A DNA stretch of 64,000 bases from Fictibacillus phosphorivorans (GTDB taxonomy: Bacteria; Bacillota; Bacilli; Bacillales; Fictibacillaceae): contig NZ_CP015378.1 of the NCBI RefSeq assembly GCF_001629705.1, positions 3,286,001-3,350,000 on the forward strand, written 5' to 3'. Each line of letters opens with the position of its first letter. The stretch's first letter is position 1. Made by a program: the position numbers and the translations under genes. Positions 7,983 through 15,972 of the stretch are shown piece by piece. The notes under the pieces were generated by a model, which saw nothing but the letters and a program-made list of their open reading frames with translations, did no database searches and was not told the DNA's origin.

Positions 7983-9302
7983 TTGAAACGTAAGCTAGTT
8001 ATGGCTACACTGTCTCTCAGTCTAGTATTCAGTACATATACGGTATCGGCAGAAACTCTGTCTTCTATAAAAGAGAAAAAAGAAAAAAATCGCTCTGAGC
8101 AAACGGAAAAGCAGGGTGAACTAAAGAAAAATCAAAATCAACAAGACCACACATTGGATCAGATTCAAAAATTAGAGAGTTCAATCAACAAAACTCTTAA
8201 CGATATTGGAAACAAAAAAGAATCGATCCAAGAAACAAAAGCTTCTATTGAAAAACTAAAAAAAGAGATTGATGTTCTTAAAAAGAGAATCAAAGAACGT
8301 GATGCACTTCTAAAAGAACGCGTAACTTCCATGTACGAAAGCGGAGGTGCGGTAAATTATTTAGATGTGGTATTAGGTTCTAAAGATTTCGGTGATTTCC
8401 TTGATCGCGTGTTTGCACTAAACGTGATTGCTGAACAAGATAAAGCCATCTTAGAAGAGCACAAACAAGATAAAGAGTCTGTTGAAAAGAAAAAGGGACA
8501 GGTTGAAAGTGAACTATTGTCTCTAAATACAGATTTGAATGAACTTGAAGGATTAAACCAAAAGCTAACAGATCAGAAAAAACAAAAGAGTGCTCTTCTT
8601 GCTCAGCTAGAAACGGAAGAAGACCATCTACATGATCATATTATGCAGTTGGATGAAACGAACGAACTTCTTTCCGCACAAGAAGCAGCGATAAAAGCTG
8701 AGATCGAACGCGCAAAACGTGAAGAAGCTGAACGTAAAAAGAAAGAAGCTGAAGCAAGAGCAGCTGCGGCTGCCGCTGCAGAGAAGGCTCGTGCTGAAGC
8801 AGCTGCTAGAGAGAAGAAACAATCTAACTCTGGAGGCGGCTCTAGTTCTTCACCTGCACCAACACCACCGCCGGCACCAACTCCTGCTCCAGCGCCAGTG
8901 AGTCGTGACTTTATCATGCCGTCACAAGGAATTATCACTTCTGGTTTTGGTAACAGAAGCGCGGGCATGCACTACGGAATGGATATCGCTCAAGGTGGAA
9001 GTACTGTTCCAATCGTAGCAGCAGCTTCTGGAACGGTTACAAGAGCGTACTATTCTAGTTCTTATGGTAACGTTGTTTATATAACGCATTTTATTAACGG
9101 GCAATTGTACACAACGCTATATGCACACATGAGATCTACACCTGCTGTTAGCCAAGGTCAGTCTGTCTCTCAAGGGACATTCTTAGGCTACCAAGGTAAC
9201 ACAGGGGCTTCTAGAGGACAGCATTTGCACTTTGAATTACACAAAGGCCCATGGAACGGCTCAAAATCAAATGCAGTCGATCCAAGACCATACCTTCAAT
9301 AA
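7983..9302 (+). CDS. Secreted coiled-coil murein hydrolase, peptidase M23 (EnvC-like)
   Basis: The protein has 439 residues. A signal peptide (about 1-24, ending TVSA) is followed by long coiled coil (about 28-255, Lys/Glu/Gln rich), an Ala-rich and then a Gly/Ser/Pro/Ala linker (about 255-300), and a C-terminal M23 domain. Zinc ligands are visible in GMHYGMDIA (His and Asp) and in GQHLHFELH. M23 enzymes cut peptide cross-bridges in the wall; EnvC-type members may instead activate an amidase, but here the ligands appear intact. The start is TTG at 7983, because AAGGAGGAG at 7966-7974 lies upstream of it and downstream of an earlier in-frame TTG. The gene diverges from the ECF sigma operon. 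Confidence 0.88.
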   Translation: MKRKLVMATLSLSLVFSTYTVSAETLSSIKEKKEKNRSEQTEKQGELKKNQNQQDHTLDQIQKLESSINKTLNDIGNKKESIQETKASIEKLKKEIDVLKKRIKERDALLKERVTSMYESGGAVNYLDVVLGSKDFGDFLDRVFALNVIAEQDKAILEEHKQDKESVEKKKGQVESELLSLNTDLNELEGLNQKLTDQKKQKSALLAQLETEEDHLHDHIMQLDETNELLSAQEAAIKAEIERAKREEAERKKKEAEARAAAAAAAEKARAEAAAREKKQSNSGGGSSSSPAPTPPPAPTPAPAPVSRDFIMPSQGIITSGFGNRSAGMHYGMDIAQGGSTVPIVAAASGTVTRAYYSSSYGNVVYITHFINGQLYTTLYAHMRSTPAVSQGQSVSQGTFLGYQGNTGASRGQHLHFELHKGPWNGSKSNAVDPRPYLQ

Positions 9303-9319
9303 TTTATAAATACAATACA

Positions 9320-9355
9320 AAAGACGCAGAGATTTTAGCTCTCTGCGTCTTTTTG
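9320..9355. terminator. Bidirectional terminator between M23 gene and tgl
   Basis: AAGACGCAGAG / CTCTGCGTCTT (9321-9331 and 9341-9351) is followed by TTTT on the plus strand, with A-rich sequence before it serving tgl on the other strand. Confidence 0.88.
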
Positions 9356-9366
9356 TATGGACATTT

Positions 9367-10143
9367 TTATATGACCCCACCAAGCAGTCTTCGAATTGGA
9401 TGACGTGTGTATTCTGACATGAGTCGATAGTTCGGCCTAATGATCTCCGCTGTTAAAAAAGCGGAAACCGTTGCACCAGGCATTCTTTTTTGATTAAGCA
9501 CATCGATAACCTCTCCAATAGTTCCTGTTCCGATGCCATGACCAAAAAATTGTCCGTTTCCAAGATCGATTAAGTTTTCACCTTGCCATTGAGGCGTATT
9601 CGGATGATGTTCTGGATTTTTAACATATCTCACATCTCCCGGTAACGAATCCCCAGATGGTACAGCAATAATCTGTAGATCTTCATCATGTTCTGTACTG
9701 TAGAGAAGCAATCCGTTAAACAATTGATCGAACATACCCGCTCCAATTGTTTCAAGTATTGCTTTGTACATCATGATCATAATAGCTGTCGTACATTCGA
9801 AACCGTACCGTTTTCCATTGATAAAAATATCTGAGATGGCGTCAGAAGGACGGGCATCGGATCGAAGTAAAAAACCGCCATAAGCTGTTCTCCTCCAATA
9901 TTGCGGATTGCAGCGCGAATTCACGAACGTCGCAAACCCTGCTCCGCTGTCACGCATAGCGTTTGCTGCTGCCACAATATTTGTACGCATGACCACTTCA
10001 AACAAAAATTGATGCGGACTTGTGTAATAAAACGATTCTCTGGATTTTTCAAGCTTTTCGCCTACTTGTTTCTGTGTAGATGTAAGCGAACTAAAACCAG
10101 AGATTTGAGCCGTTTTTACCGGATACCCATTAACAAAAATCAT
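9367..10143 (-). CDS. tgl: Protein-glutamine gamma-glutamyltransferase (spore coat transglutaminase)
   Basis: At 258 residues it is close to B. subtilis Tgl (245), which cross-links spore coat proteins through epsilon-(gamma-glutamyl)lysine bonds late in sporulation. Recognised blocks include MIFVNGYPVK at the start, the catalytic Cys117 in YGFECTTAI, and FGHGIGTGT. The start is the ATG at 10143, because AGGGGGGAG lies 4 bases before it; an upstream in-frame ATG has no RBS. A possible sigma-K promoter lies just upstream, consistent with mother-cell expression. It is monocistronic. Confidence 0.93.
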   Translation of the reverse strand: MIFVNGYPVKTAQISGFSSLTSTQKQVGEKLEKSRESFYYTSPHQFLFEVVMRTNIVAAANAMRDSGAGFATFVNSRCNPQYWRRTAYGGFLLRSDARPSDAISDIFINGKRYGFECTTAIMIMMYKAILETIGAGMFDQLFNGLLLYSTEHDEDLQIIAVPSGDSLPGDVRYVKNPEHHPNTPQWQGENLIDLGNGQFFGHGIGTGTIGEVIDVLNQKRMPGATVSAFLTAEIIRPNYRLMSEYTRHPIRRLLGGVI

Positions 10144-10173
10144 TTCTCTCCCCCCTGTCTGCACAGGATATTA

Positions 10174-10201
10174 CATAGTATGGTAAGAAGAGAAAAGTGG
10201 T
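10174..10201 (-). promoter_or_regulatory. Possible sigma-K promoter of tgl
   Basis: On the minus strand, AC (10200-10201), a 17-base spacer and CATACTATG (10174-10182) come close to the mother-cell consensus AC-N16/17-CATANNNTA, with one mismatch. tgl is a late mother-cell gene in B. subtilis. Confidence 0.45.
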
Positions 10202-10207
10202 GTTTTT

Positions 10208-11269
10208 TTAAGCGCCTCTCTTATGCACGAAATCAAAAGACAATCTCCGTTCACTCACAGGATTTTGTTTTCCCGACATGCGATCACGTTTCACTTTTTT
10301 ATTATGTCTTGTTTGAAGATGGTGCTGAATTCCTTCACCTATTAGCTGAAACGCATAGATAGCGATACCAAACATGATGATCGGACCGAGTGCGATAGAG
10401 GGGTTCACAGTAATTAGATTATAATAATCTCCAATCAGCCCGGACCATTCGTTTGACAAAGAAACAGGCGGATCCGGTACATAAGGGTTGTAATCTACAT
10501 CAGTTCCCCCAAAGAAGAGTTTAAAATAACCTAGATGCATGAATATAATCAATAATTGAACACATTGTTGACACCACACGATCACCAACTTGGGCAGCAA
10601 GTGTGGGATTACATGCTTTATGAAAATTCTCCACTTGCTAGCTCCTAAGATATGAGCGCCTACAATAAAATCTTCCTTCAGAATAAGTGCAAGAATATTT
10701 CCAATGGTTGAACCTAACAGTGGTATCACGAGGATTGTTAAGATAAAAACCTCAAGCCAAATACGCTGATTGAAAGTGTAAATAAAATATTCTTCCCAGC
10801 CCGGCATCCTTAATTGTTCCCATAATACAGGTGTTAAGAGAAAAACAGCAATTATGGTTAAAGGAATAAAGTAGAAAGAACTCAATAATTGGTCAAGCAT
10901 CCTTCTTATCCGATCTGATACGAAAAAAGTTAACGGAATGGCGAGAACAAAACTAAATAAGATTCTAAGAAAGGAAATCCCAAGAACACTAAGCAATGTG
11001 AACTTCGCTCCTTCAAGTATTTTCATACCTGTGTCATAGCCTAATGCATCCGTCCCAAACGGAAACATCAATGAAGGCTCATATGGAGCTGAACTAATTG
11101 GGTACCCATTCTCATCATATATAGCCTGTACTTGACGAATCTTACTATTAAAACTTAGCTCAAAGACAATACTTGATATGATAAGTCCAAAAATGATAAT
11201 GAACCCTATCCAAAATTTATAACTTTTAATGATGGGTATATCCTCCTTTAATTTATTTAAGCGCCCCAT
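10208..11269 (-). CDS. Opp/Dpp-type ABC transporter permease, C-type subunit (copy 2)
   Basis: This 353-residue protein has about six membrane segments and the permease EAA-like loop around VGAHILGASKWRIFIKHVIP. The DppC-like block FPFGTDALGYD is near residue 70. It is a close paralogue of the gene before it, sharing for example LLSSFYFIPLTIIAVF and GLIGDYY. Such subunits form the channel of peptide or nickel importers, but no binding protein or ATPase is encoded nearby. The ATG at 11269 overlaps the upstream gene by 13 bases. However, a strong AAAGGAGG lies further in, before ATC/ATT codons at 11233 and 11230 that align with the start of copy 1, so a non-ATG start is possible. The C-terminal tail is basic and cytoplasmic. 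Confidence 0.8.
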   Translation of the reverse strand: MGRLNKLKEDIPIIKSYKFWIGFIIIFGLIISSIVFELSFNSKIRQVQAIYDENGYPISSAPYEPSLMFPFGTDALGYDTGMKILEGAKFTLLSVLGISFLRILFSFVLAIPLTFFVSDRIRRMLDQLLSSFYFIPLTIIAVFLLTPVLWEQLRMPGWEEYFIYTFNQRIWLEVFILTILVIPLLGSTIGNILALILKEDFIVGAHILGASKWRIFIKHVIPHLLPKLVIVWCQQCVQLLIIFMHLGYFKLFFGGTDVDYNPYVPDPPVSLSNEWSGLIGDYYNLITVNPSIALGPIIMFGIAIYAFQLIGEGIQHHLQTRHNKKVKRDRMSGKQNPVSERRLSFDFVHKRGA

Positions 11270-12279
11270 TTCTCTATGAAAACAAATGATGATTTTTGTT
11301 CAATTTTCATTGCACTCTCTTCAGACAAACGAACGCCTCTCTTCTTCTTAAAATGCCTTGTTTGAAGATGGTGCTGAATGCCTTCACCTATTAACTGAAA
11401 GGCGTAGATAGCGATACCAAACATGATGATAGGACCGAGTGCGATAGAGGGGTTCGCATGAATCAGAATGTAATAATCTCCGATAAGACCTGACCACTCA
11501 TTTGACATTGATTTTGGAGGATCGGCCATCATCGGGTTGAAATCAATATCCGTCCCTCCAAAAAACAGCTTTAAATACCCCAGGTGAGTAAAAATAATAA
11601 GCACTTGCACGCACTGCTGACACCAAACAATTACAAGCTTTGGCAATAGGTGAGGAATTACATGCTTCTTAAATATCCGCCATCTGGATGCACCTAACAG
11701 TTGTGCACTGTCAATAAAGTCTTCTTTCAATATGGAAGCCATCATATTCCCAATCATTGAACCTAGTAGTGGTACTACGAGCAAAGTCAGAATAATCACC
11801 TCAAGACTTACCCTTGCAAAAAATGAATAAAGGAAAAATTCTTCTCCTTGAGCGTTCAGTTGCTCCCTAAGAATGGGACTCAATATAAATACAGCTATAA
11901 TCGTAAGTGGAATAAAATAAAACGAGCTGAGCAGCTGATCTAATCCTTTTCTAAACTTATCTGGTAGATAGAAGGCAAATGGAATAGCCACGATAAAACT
12001 GAATAGAACACGGAACACACCAATTGCAATAACGGCAATCAAGGTGAATTTTGCACCTTGAAGCACTTTATGGCTGATGTCATAGCCAAGCCGATCTGTA
12101 CCAAGAGGAAACATGAGCGAAGGATCAAAAGGTGCGCCACCTATCAGATTTTTTTGGTCATCATAAAGTAACTGAACTTGACGAACTTTGCTATCAAAAA
12201 ACCATTCGAAACTTAAACTAGAGAAGATGAACACCATCAAGATAGAAAAACCTATCCAAAACTTCATACTTCGAATCAT
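11257..12279 (-). CDS. Opp/Dpp-type ABC transporter permease, C-type subunit (copy 1)
   Basis: This 340-residue membrane protein starts MIRSMKFWIGF, has about six membrane helices, the FPLGTDRLGYD block, and the conserved loop DSAQLLGASRWRIFKKHVIP. It is the tandem paralogue of the next gene, with near-identical stretches such as IIMFGIAIYAFQLIGEGIQH. The start is chosen at 12279, where ATGA overlaps the stop of the B-type gene and GAGGAG stands 7 bases upstream. Substrate unknown. Without adjacent ATPase or binding protein it must borrow partners encoded elsewhere or have another role. Confidence 0.82.
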   Translation of the reverse strand: MIRSMKFWIGFSILMVFIFSSLSFEWFFDSKVRQVQLLYDDQKNLIGGAPFDPSLMFPLGTDRLGYDISHKVLQGAKFTLIAVIAIGVFRVLFSFIVAIPFAFYLPDKFRKGLDQLLSSFYFIPLTIIAVFILSPILREQLNAQGEEFFLYSFFARVSLEVIILTLLVVPLLGSMIGNMMASILKEDFIDSAQLLGASRWRIFKKHVIPHLLPKLVIVWCQQCVQVLIIFTHLGYLKLFFGGTDIDFNPMMADPPKSMSNEWSGLIGDYYILIHANPSIALGPIIMFGIAIYAFQLIGEGIQHHLQTRHFKKKRGVRLSEESAMKIEQKSSFVFIEKWGA

Positions 12280-13133
12280 GTCAATTCTCCTCTCTTCGTA
12301 AAATATAGAATGACCCATTCAAAAAAAGCGTACAAAAGAAAAAATGGGATGACGAGAAGAATGAGACAAGCAGCAAGCATTTCTGGCCTAAAATCGCTAT
12401 ACATATAATGTGTAATTCCATGGATATTAAAAATGATCTCTACAAGAAGCAAGTTAGAGATCATGAACCATAAGACCGATTTCGAAAAGTGGAAGATACC
12501 TTCACTTGTATTTCTTGTAACATGTACAACAAGTACGTATATCCTTCTCATACCTTTTGCTAAACTCATCTCAACATACTGTTTGCTAAGTTCTTCTTCA
12601 GAAAGAAGTATCATCATCTTATAAAAGTAAACAAAGGGAAGAATCATCAAACAAACAATAGGTACGATATAGATCCTTTCTTCCGCTCCCATCGAAGCCA
12701 CATTCGATACAAGAACCCCTGTTTTTTTATAAATAAATACAATCCCCATCTGTACGAGGGCAAAAACAAGCAGATCTGGCAAGGACTCTAAAAAGGTAAG
12801 TAGGTTTTTGATAGCTCTCCTTATAAACATTGGCAGCATTAACGTAACCCAAGTGAGAAGTTGCGCTATACAAAAAGCAATCAACAGTGCTCCAAAAAGA
12901 ATAGTCAGTGAATAAAGATATGGCGACCATATATCCTCTAAAAACAACCTTGGCCTTCCCTGATTGAAGTAAGTCATCTGGTTCAATTGTAAAATATCCA
13001 TACTAACCGCTTTGATCTTATTGAAATACATACTTACATCCTTATTCATGATTAATTCTGGTAGTCCACTGATTAAAATAATGGAAACGATCGTCAAAAT
13101 CAGTTGCATCAACAGTTTCTTCATAATTTTCAT
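12276..13133 (-). CDS. Opp/Dpp-type ABC transporter permease, B-type subunit
   Basis: This 285-residue membrane protein is divergent from OppB/DppB but keeps their layout: an N-terminal anchor (MKIMKKLLMQLILTIVSI), an outside segment, then about five helices. The EAA-like loop SLAKGMRRIYVLVVHVTRN is recognisable. The start at 13133 has AAGGGGGAG 4 bases upstream; a longer in-frame extension to 13334 has no RBS. It is first in the three-gene run and coupled by ATGA to the C-type genes. It should pair with one or both C-type subunits to form a channel, so two alternative heterodimers are possible. Substrate unknown. Confidence 0.72.
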   Translation of the reverse strand: MKIMKKLLMQLILTIVSIILISGLPELIMNKDVSMYFNKIKAVSMDILQLNQMTYFNQGRPRLFLEDIWSPYLYSLTILFGALLIAFCIAQLLTWVTLMLPMFIRRAIKNLLTFLESLPDLLVFALVQMGIVFIYKKTGVLVSNVASMGAEERIYIVPIVCLMILPFVYFYKMMILLSEEELSKQYVEMSLAKGMRRIYVLVVHVTRNTSEGIFHFSKSVLWFMISNLLLVEIIFNIHGITHYMYSDFRPEMLAACLILLVIPFFLLYAFFEWVILYFTKRGELT

Positions 13134-13266
13134 AACGCTCCCCCTTCTTCTACCTTTTAGACGGATGGAACCGATATTTTCACTCACTCTTTTATTTTTG
13201 AAGGATAAAACGGCTAAAACAATCCATATTAAGGAAGAGAAAAACTTACGGAATTGAGGACAGACT

Positions 13267-14094
13267 ATGTGGAATAAGATCAGGATTGGAGTTCTATTAA
13301 CGGCCTGTTTAAGCTTCTTCTTTCCCCTCACCACTGAAGCAAAAGAACCCCTAACTTATTTCCCAATCGTAAAAAAGGGGGAAGTTTTGGAGTGGGAGAA
13401 AGTAAACAAACTCCTTCCTAAAGGTGCTACTTTTAAAGTTGTGGATTTAGAGACAGGCTTTTATTTTCAAGTACAAAGAAGAGCGGGTAATAAGCATGCC
13501 GATGTACAGCCGTTGACTAGAGACGATACTGCTGTTCTAAAGCACCTCTATAACGACAAATGGAGCTGGAACCGCCGTGCTATACTAATTCCCGTAAATG
13601 GCAGGATGCTTGCTGGCAGCATGCATGGAATGCCTCATGGAGCAGGTGCTCTTGAAAACGGATTTCCTGGTCATTTTTGCATACACTTTTTAGGCAGTTC
13701 AACACACCGTTCTCGCAATATAGATCCTTCTCATCAATTTATGATCTTAAAAGCCGGAGGACAACTAACGAAATACGCAGCTGGAGCAAGCGCAAAACAA
13801 GCGGTTTCCATGTTTTTAGTCGGCATGAAACAGCAAGACATCAAAATAGCCATGCCTGTCGTTAACAAAGCTCTGTTAAAAGATCCGACCATTACAAAGC
13901 TGTTCAAAGGGATCACAAGTATGCAGTATGATATTAGATCTCCAAGCACCAGGTATCCACCTGTTGTACGAACTGAAATAAGAGCTAGGGTAAAAAAATA
14001 CGATGATAGCGGATTACAAACAGATACACTTACCTTTTTAATGGAACGCAAATCCATGACAGACGGCTGGAAAATCATAAAAATCAGATTCTAG
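13267..14094 (+). CDS. Secreted protein of unknown function with a possible L,D-transpeptidase-like motif
   Basis: The protein has 275 residues with a clear signal peptide (about 1-25, ending TTEA). The mature part contains NKHADVQPLTRDD, SMHGMPHGAG and FPGHFCIHFLGSSTH. I recall similar blocks in exported proteins of bacilli and paenibacilli, sometimes after copper-amine-oxidase-like domains. The HFCIHF core resembles the SHGCIRM active-site pattern of YkuD L,D-transpeptidases, with His and Cys in similar order; this is inference, not an established assignment. It diverges from the permease operon, and a terminator follows it. ATG starts 9 bases after a GAGGA motif. Confidence 0.65.
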   Translation: MWNKIRIGVLLTACLSFFFPLTTEAKEPLTYFPIVKKGEVLEWEKVNKLLPKGATFKVVDLETGFYFQVQRRAGNKHADVQPLTRDDTAVLKHLYNDKWSWNRRAILIPVNGRMLAGSMHGMPHGAGALENGFPGHFCIHFLGSSTHRSRNIDPSHQFMILKAGGQLTKYAAGASAKQAVSMFLVGMKQQDIKIAMPVVNKALLKDPTITKLFKGITSMQYDIRSPSTRYPPVVRTEIRARVKKYDDSGLQTDTLTFLMERKSMTDGWKIIKIRF

Positions 14095-14127
14095 AACCTA
14101 AAGAAGCTTTTTCTTTAGGTTTTTTTG
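14095..14127 (+). terminator. Terminator after the secreted protein gene
   Basis: AACCTAAAGAA / TTCTTTAGGTT (14095-14105 and 14111-14121) is followed by a T run. Confidence 0.88.
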
Positions 14128-14464
14128 TTTAGAGAGTTGTGAGGATCAAAGGGGTATAGCGCGATTAGACATTGTCGATACATGTCGACTCGCGGTTATA
14201 TGATCAATCTCGCGGAATTAACGTAAAGACTAACGGTAATAACACTAAAATTTCAGGGATTATAGGTGGGAAAAGAATCTTTAATACCCCACACCGTAAA
14301 AATAGCATTCACTTATCCCCTTCACGTTGATAAAACACGAATAAAAATATATTTTTTTAATAAATTGTTCGTATTTCAGTTGAAATCCACTTTAATAATT
14401 GTTATATTTACCAAGGGAAAAAACAATTCAAGAAAAACTACCAAGTATTTCAAGGGGGATTATT
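14128..14464. other. Intergenic region upstream of the FAD oxidoreductase gene
   Basis: Apart from the promoter at 14380-14408, I see only a weak suggestion of a decayed repeat: TCGCGGTTATATGATCAATC followed by TCGCGGAATTAACG near 14190-14230. No riboswitch or small gene is recognised. Confidence 0.4.
14380..14408 (+). promoter_or_regulatory. Sigma-A promoter of the FAD oxidoreductase gene
   Basis: TTGAAA (14380-14385), a 17-base spacer and TATATT (14403-14408) lie 57 bases upstream of the start codon. Confidence 0.65.
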
Positions 14465-15922
14465 ATGAATACCCATTATGATGTAATTGTTGTTGGCGCA
14501 GGTCCTGCAGGGATCTTTACGAGCTATGAACTAACGAGACAGCTTCCAGATGCAAAAATATTGTTAATAGATAAAGGACATGACATCTATGCACGTTCGT
14601 GTCCAATTTTAGAGAAGAAAGTTCAAAAATGTCCACCTGCAGCAGGTAGAAAAGAATTTGCGGGTTGTTTACCTGCTTGCTCGATCACAAACGGCTTTGG
14701 TGGAGCAGGAGCTTATTCGGATGGAAAGTTCAATATTACGAGCGAATTCGGAGGATGGATGACTGATTATCTTTCTGAAGAACAAGTGGTCGAACTTATT
14801 AAATATGTAGATGATATCAACTTAGAGCATGGTGCTACAGATTCGATCACGGATCCTCTTACCCCTGAAGTTAAAGATATTGAAAAGCGCGGTTATGCAG
14901 CTGGTTTAAAGCTGTTACGAGCTCAAGTTCGCCATCTTGGTACAGAACAAAACCTTGAAATACTAAAAAGCATATACGAATATTTAAAAACGCGCATCGA
15001 GATGAAATATAAAGCGGAGGTTGAAGATCTCATTACAGAACGAACGACTGAAGGATATGTAGCAAAAGGGATCCTTTTAAAAGACGGAACCTCTCTTACA
15101 TCCGAGAAAGTTGTTATTGTTCCTGGGCGGGATGGGTCAACATGGCTAACTAAGATCCTTAAGAAACGCCGTATTAAAATGACAGCTAACCAAGTCGATA
15201 TTGGCGTTCGCGTGGAAACGTCCAACTTGGTCATGGAAGAGATCAATAAGCACCTTTATGAAGGGAAATTTGTCTTTAATACATCTGTGGGCACAAAAGT
15301 AAGAACGTTCTGTTCTAACCCTTCTGGACATGTTGTCGTGGAGAACCACTCTGGCATCATGCTTGCGAACGGACACGCTTATAAAGATCCAAAGCTAGGC
15401 AGTGAGAACACAAACTTTGCATTGCTCGTATCACATCAGTTTGCTGAACCATTCGATCAGCCAACTGAGTACGCTCATGAAGTCTCTAAACTTGCCAACC
15501 AGCTGTCTATGGGTGGGCTCGTCGTTCAGAAATATGGAGATATCTTAAAAGGGCGTCGCTCTACAGATAAGCGTATAAAAGAAGGCTTCCTTCGTCCAAC
15601 GTTAAAAGAAGCGGTTCCAGGTGACCTTGGGCTTGTGCTTCCATATAACACGATGAAAAGTTTGATTGAGATGACTGAGGCTTTGGATAAAGTAACACCA
15701 GGGATCGCATCTGAACACACATTGTTTTATGGTGTAGAAGCTAAATTCTATTCTGCACGTCCAAAGCTCGATGAGAAGTTTGAGTCAGAAATCAACCGCC
15801 TCTATGTTGGTGGAGATGGTGCTGGGATTACGCGTGGTCTAGCCCAAGCAAGTGCATGTGGCGTTTGGATCGCTCAAAACGTTGCAGCGAAAATAAAAGA
15901 AAAAACACCAGCGTTGGTATAA
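14465..15922 (+). CDS. NAD(P)/FAD-dependent oxidoreductase (COG2509-like)
   Basis: This 485-residue cytoplasmic flavoprotein opens with the dinucleotide-binding strand DVIVVGAGPAGIFTSYEL and the acidic end LLIDKG. A cysteine-rich block CPAAGRKEFAGCLPAC follows at about 57-77 (CPP...C...C). The C-terminal FAD contact reads LYVGGDGAGITRGLAQAS. This arrangement matches a family of FAD-dependent dehydrogenases of unknown substrate found in many Firmicutes. The cysteine cluster could serve redox chemistry or metal binding, which is inference. Start at 14465 with CAAGGGGG upstream. It is monocistronic, with its own promoter and a shared terminator. Confidence 0.8.
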   Translation: MNTHYDVIVVGAGPAGIFTSYELTRQLPDAKILLIDKGHDIYARSCPILEKKVQKCPPAAGRKEFAGCLPACSITNGFGGAGAYSDGKFNITSEFGGWMTDYLSEEQVVELIKYVDDINLEHGATDSITDPLTPEVKDIEKRGYAAGLKLLRAQVRHLGTEQNLEILKSIYEYLKTRIEMKYKAEVEDLITERTTEGYVAKGILLKDGTSLTSEKVVIVPGRDGSTWLTKILKKRRIKMTANQVDIGVRVETSNLVMEEINKHLYEGKFVFNTSVGTKVRTFCSNPSGHVVVENHSGIMLANGHAYKDPKLGSENTNFALLVSHQFAEPFDQPTEYAHEVSKLANQLSMGGLVVQKYGDILKGRRSTDKRIKEGFLRPTLKEAVPGDLGLVLPYNTMKSLIEMTEALDKVTPGIASEHTLFYGVEAKFYSARPKLDEKFESEINRLYVGGDGAGITRGLAQASACGVWIAQNVAAKIKEKTPALV

Positions 15923-15930
15923 TTCAAATA

Positions 15931-15969
15931 AAAAATGCCTTAGGATTCTGATCCTAAGGCATTCGTTTT
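15931..15969. terminator. Bidirectional terminator between FAD oxidoreductase gene and brnQ
   Basis: A perfect 13-bp stem AATGCCTTAGGAT / ATCCTAAGGCATT (15934-15946 and 15951-15963) has a 4-base loop, with T runs in both directions. Confidence 0.92.
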
Positions 15970-15972
15970 TGC

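Noticed and set aside
8636..8968. Minus-strand 110-residue frame in the M23 gene linker
   Set aside because: It is the antisense of the Ala/Pro-rich linker, and its low-complexity Ala/Gly/Ser composition follows from that.
13012..13257. Plus-strand frame antisense to the B-type permease start
   Set aside because: It is a shadow of the permease coding region and divergent promoter, with no supporting RBS.
14180..14230. Fourth short tandem array (TCGCGG units)
   Set aside because: Only two weakly similar units can be aligned, so it is not distinguishable from chance.
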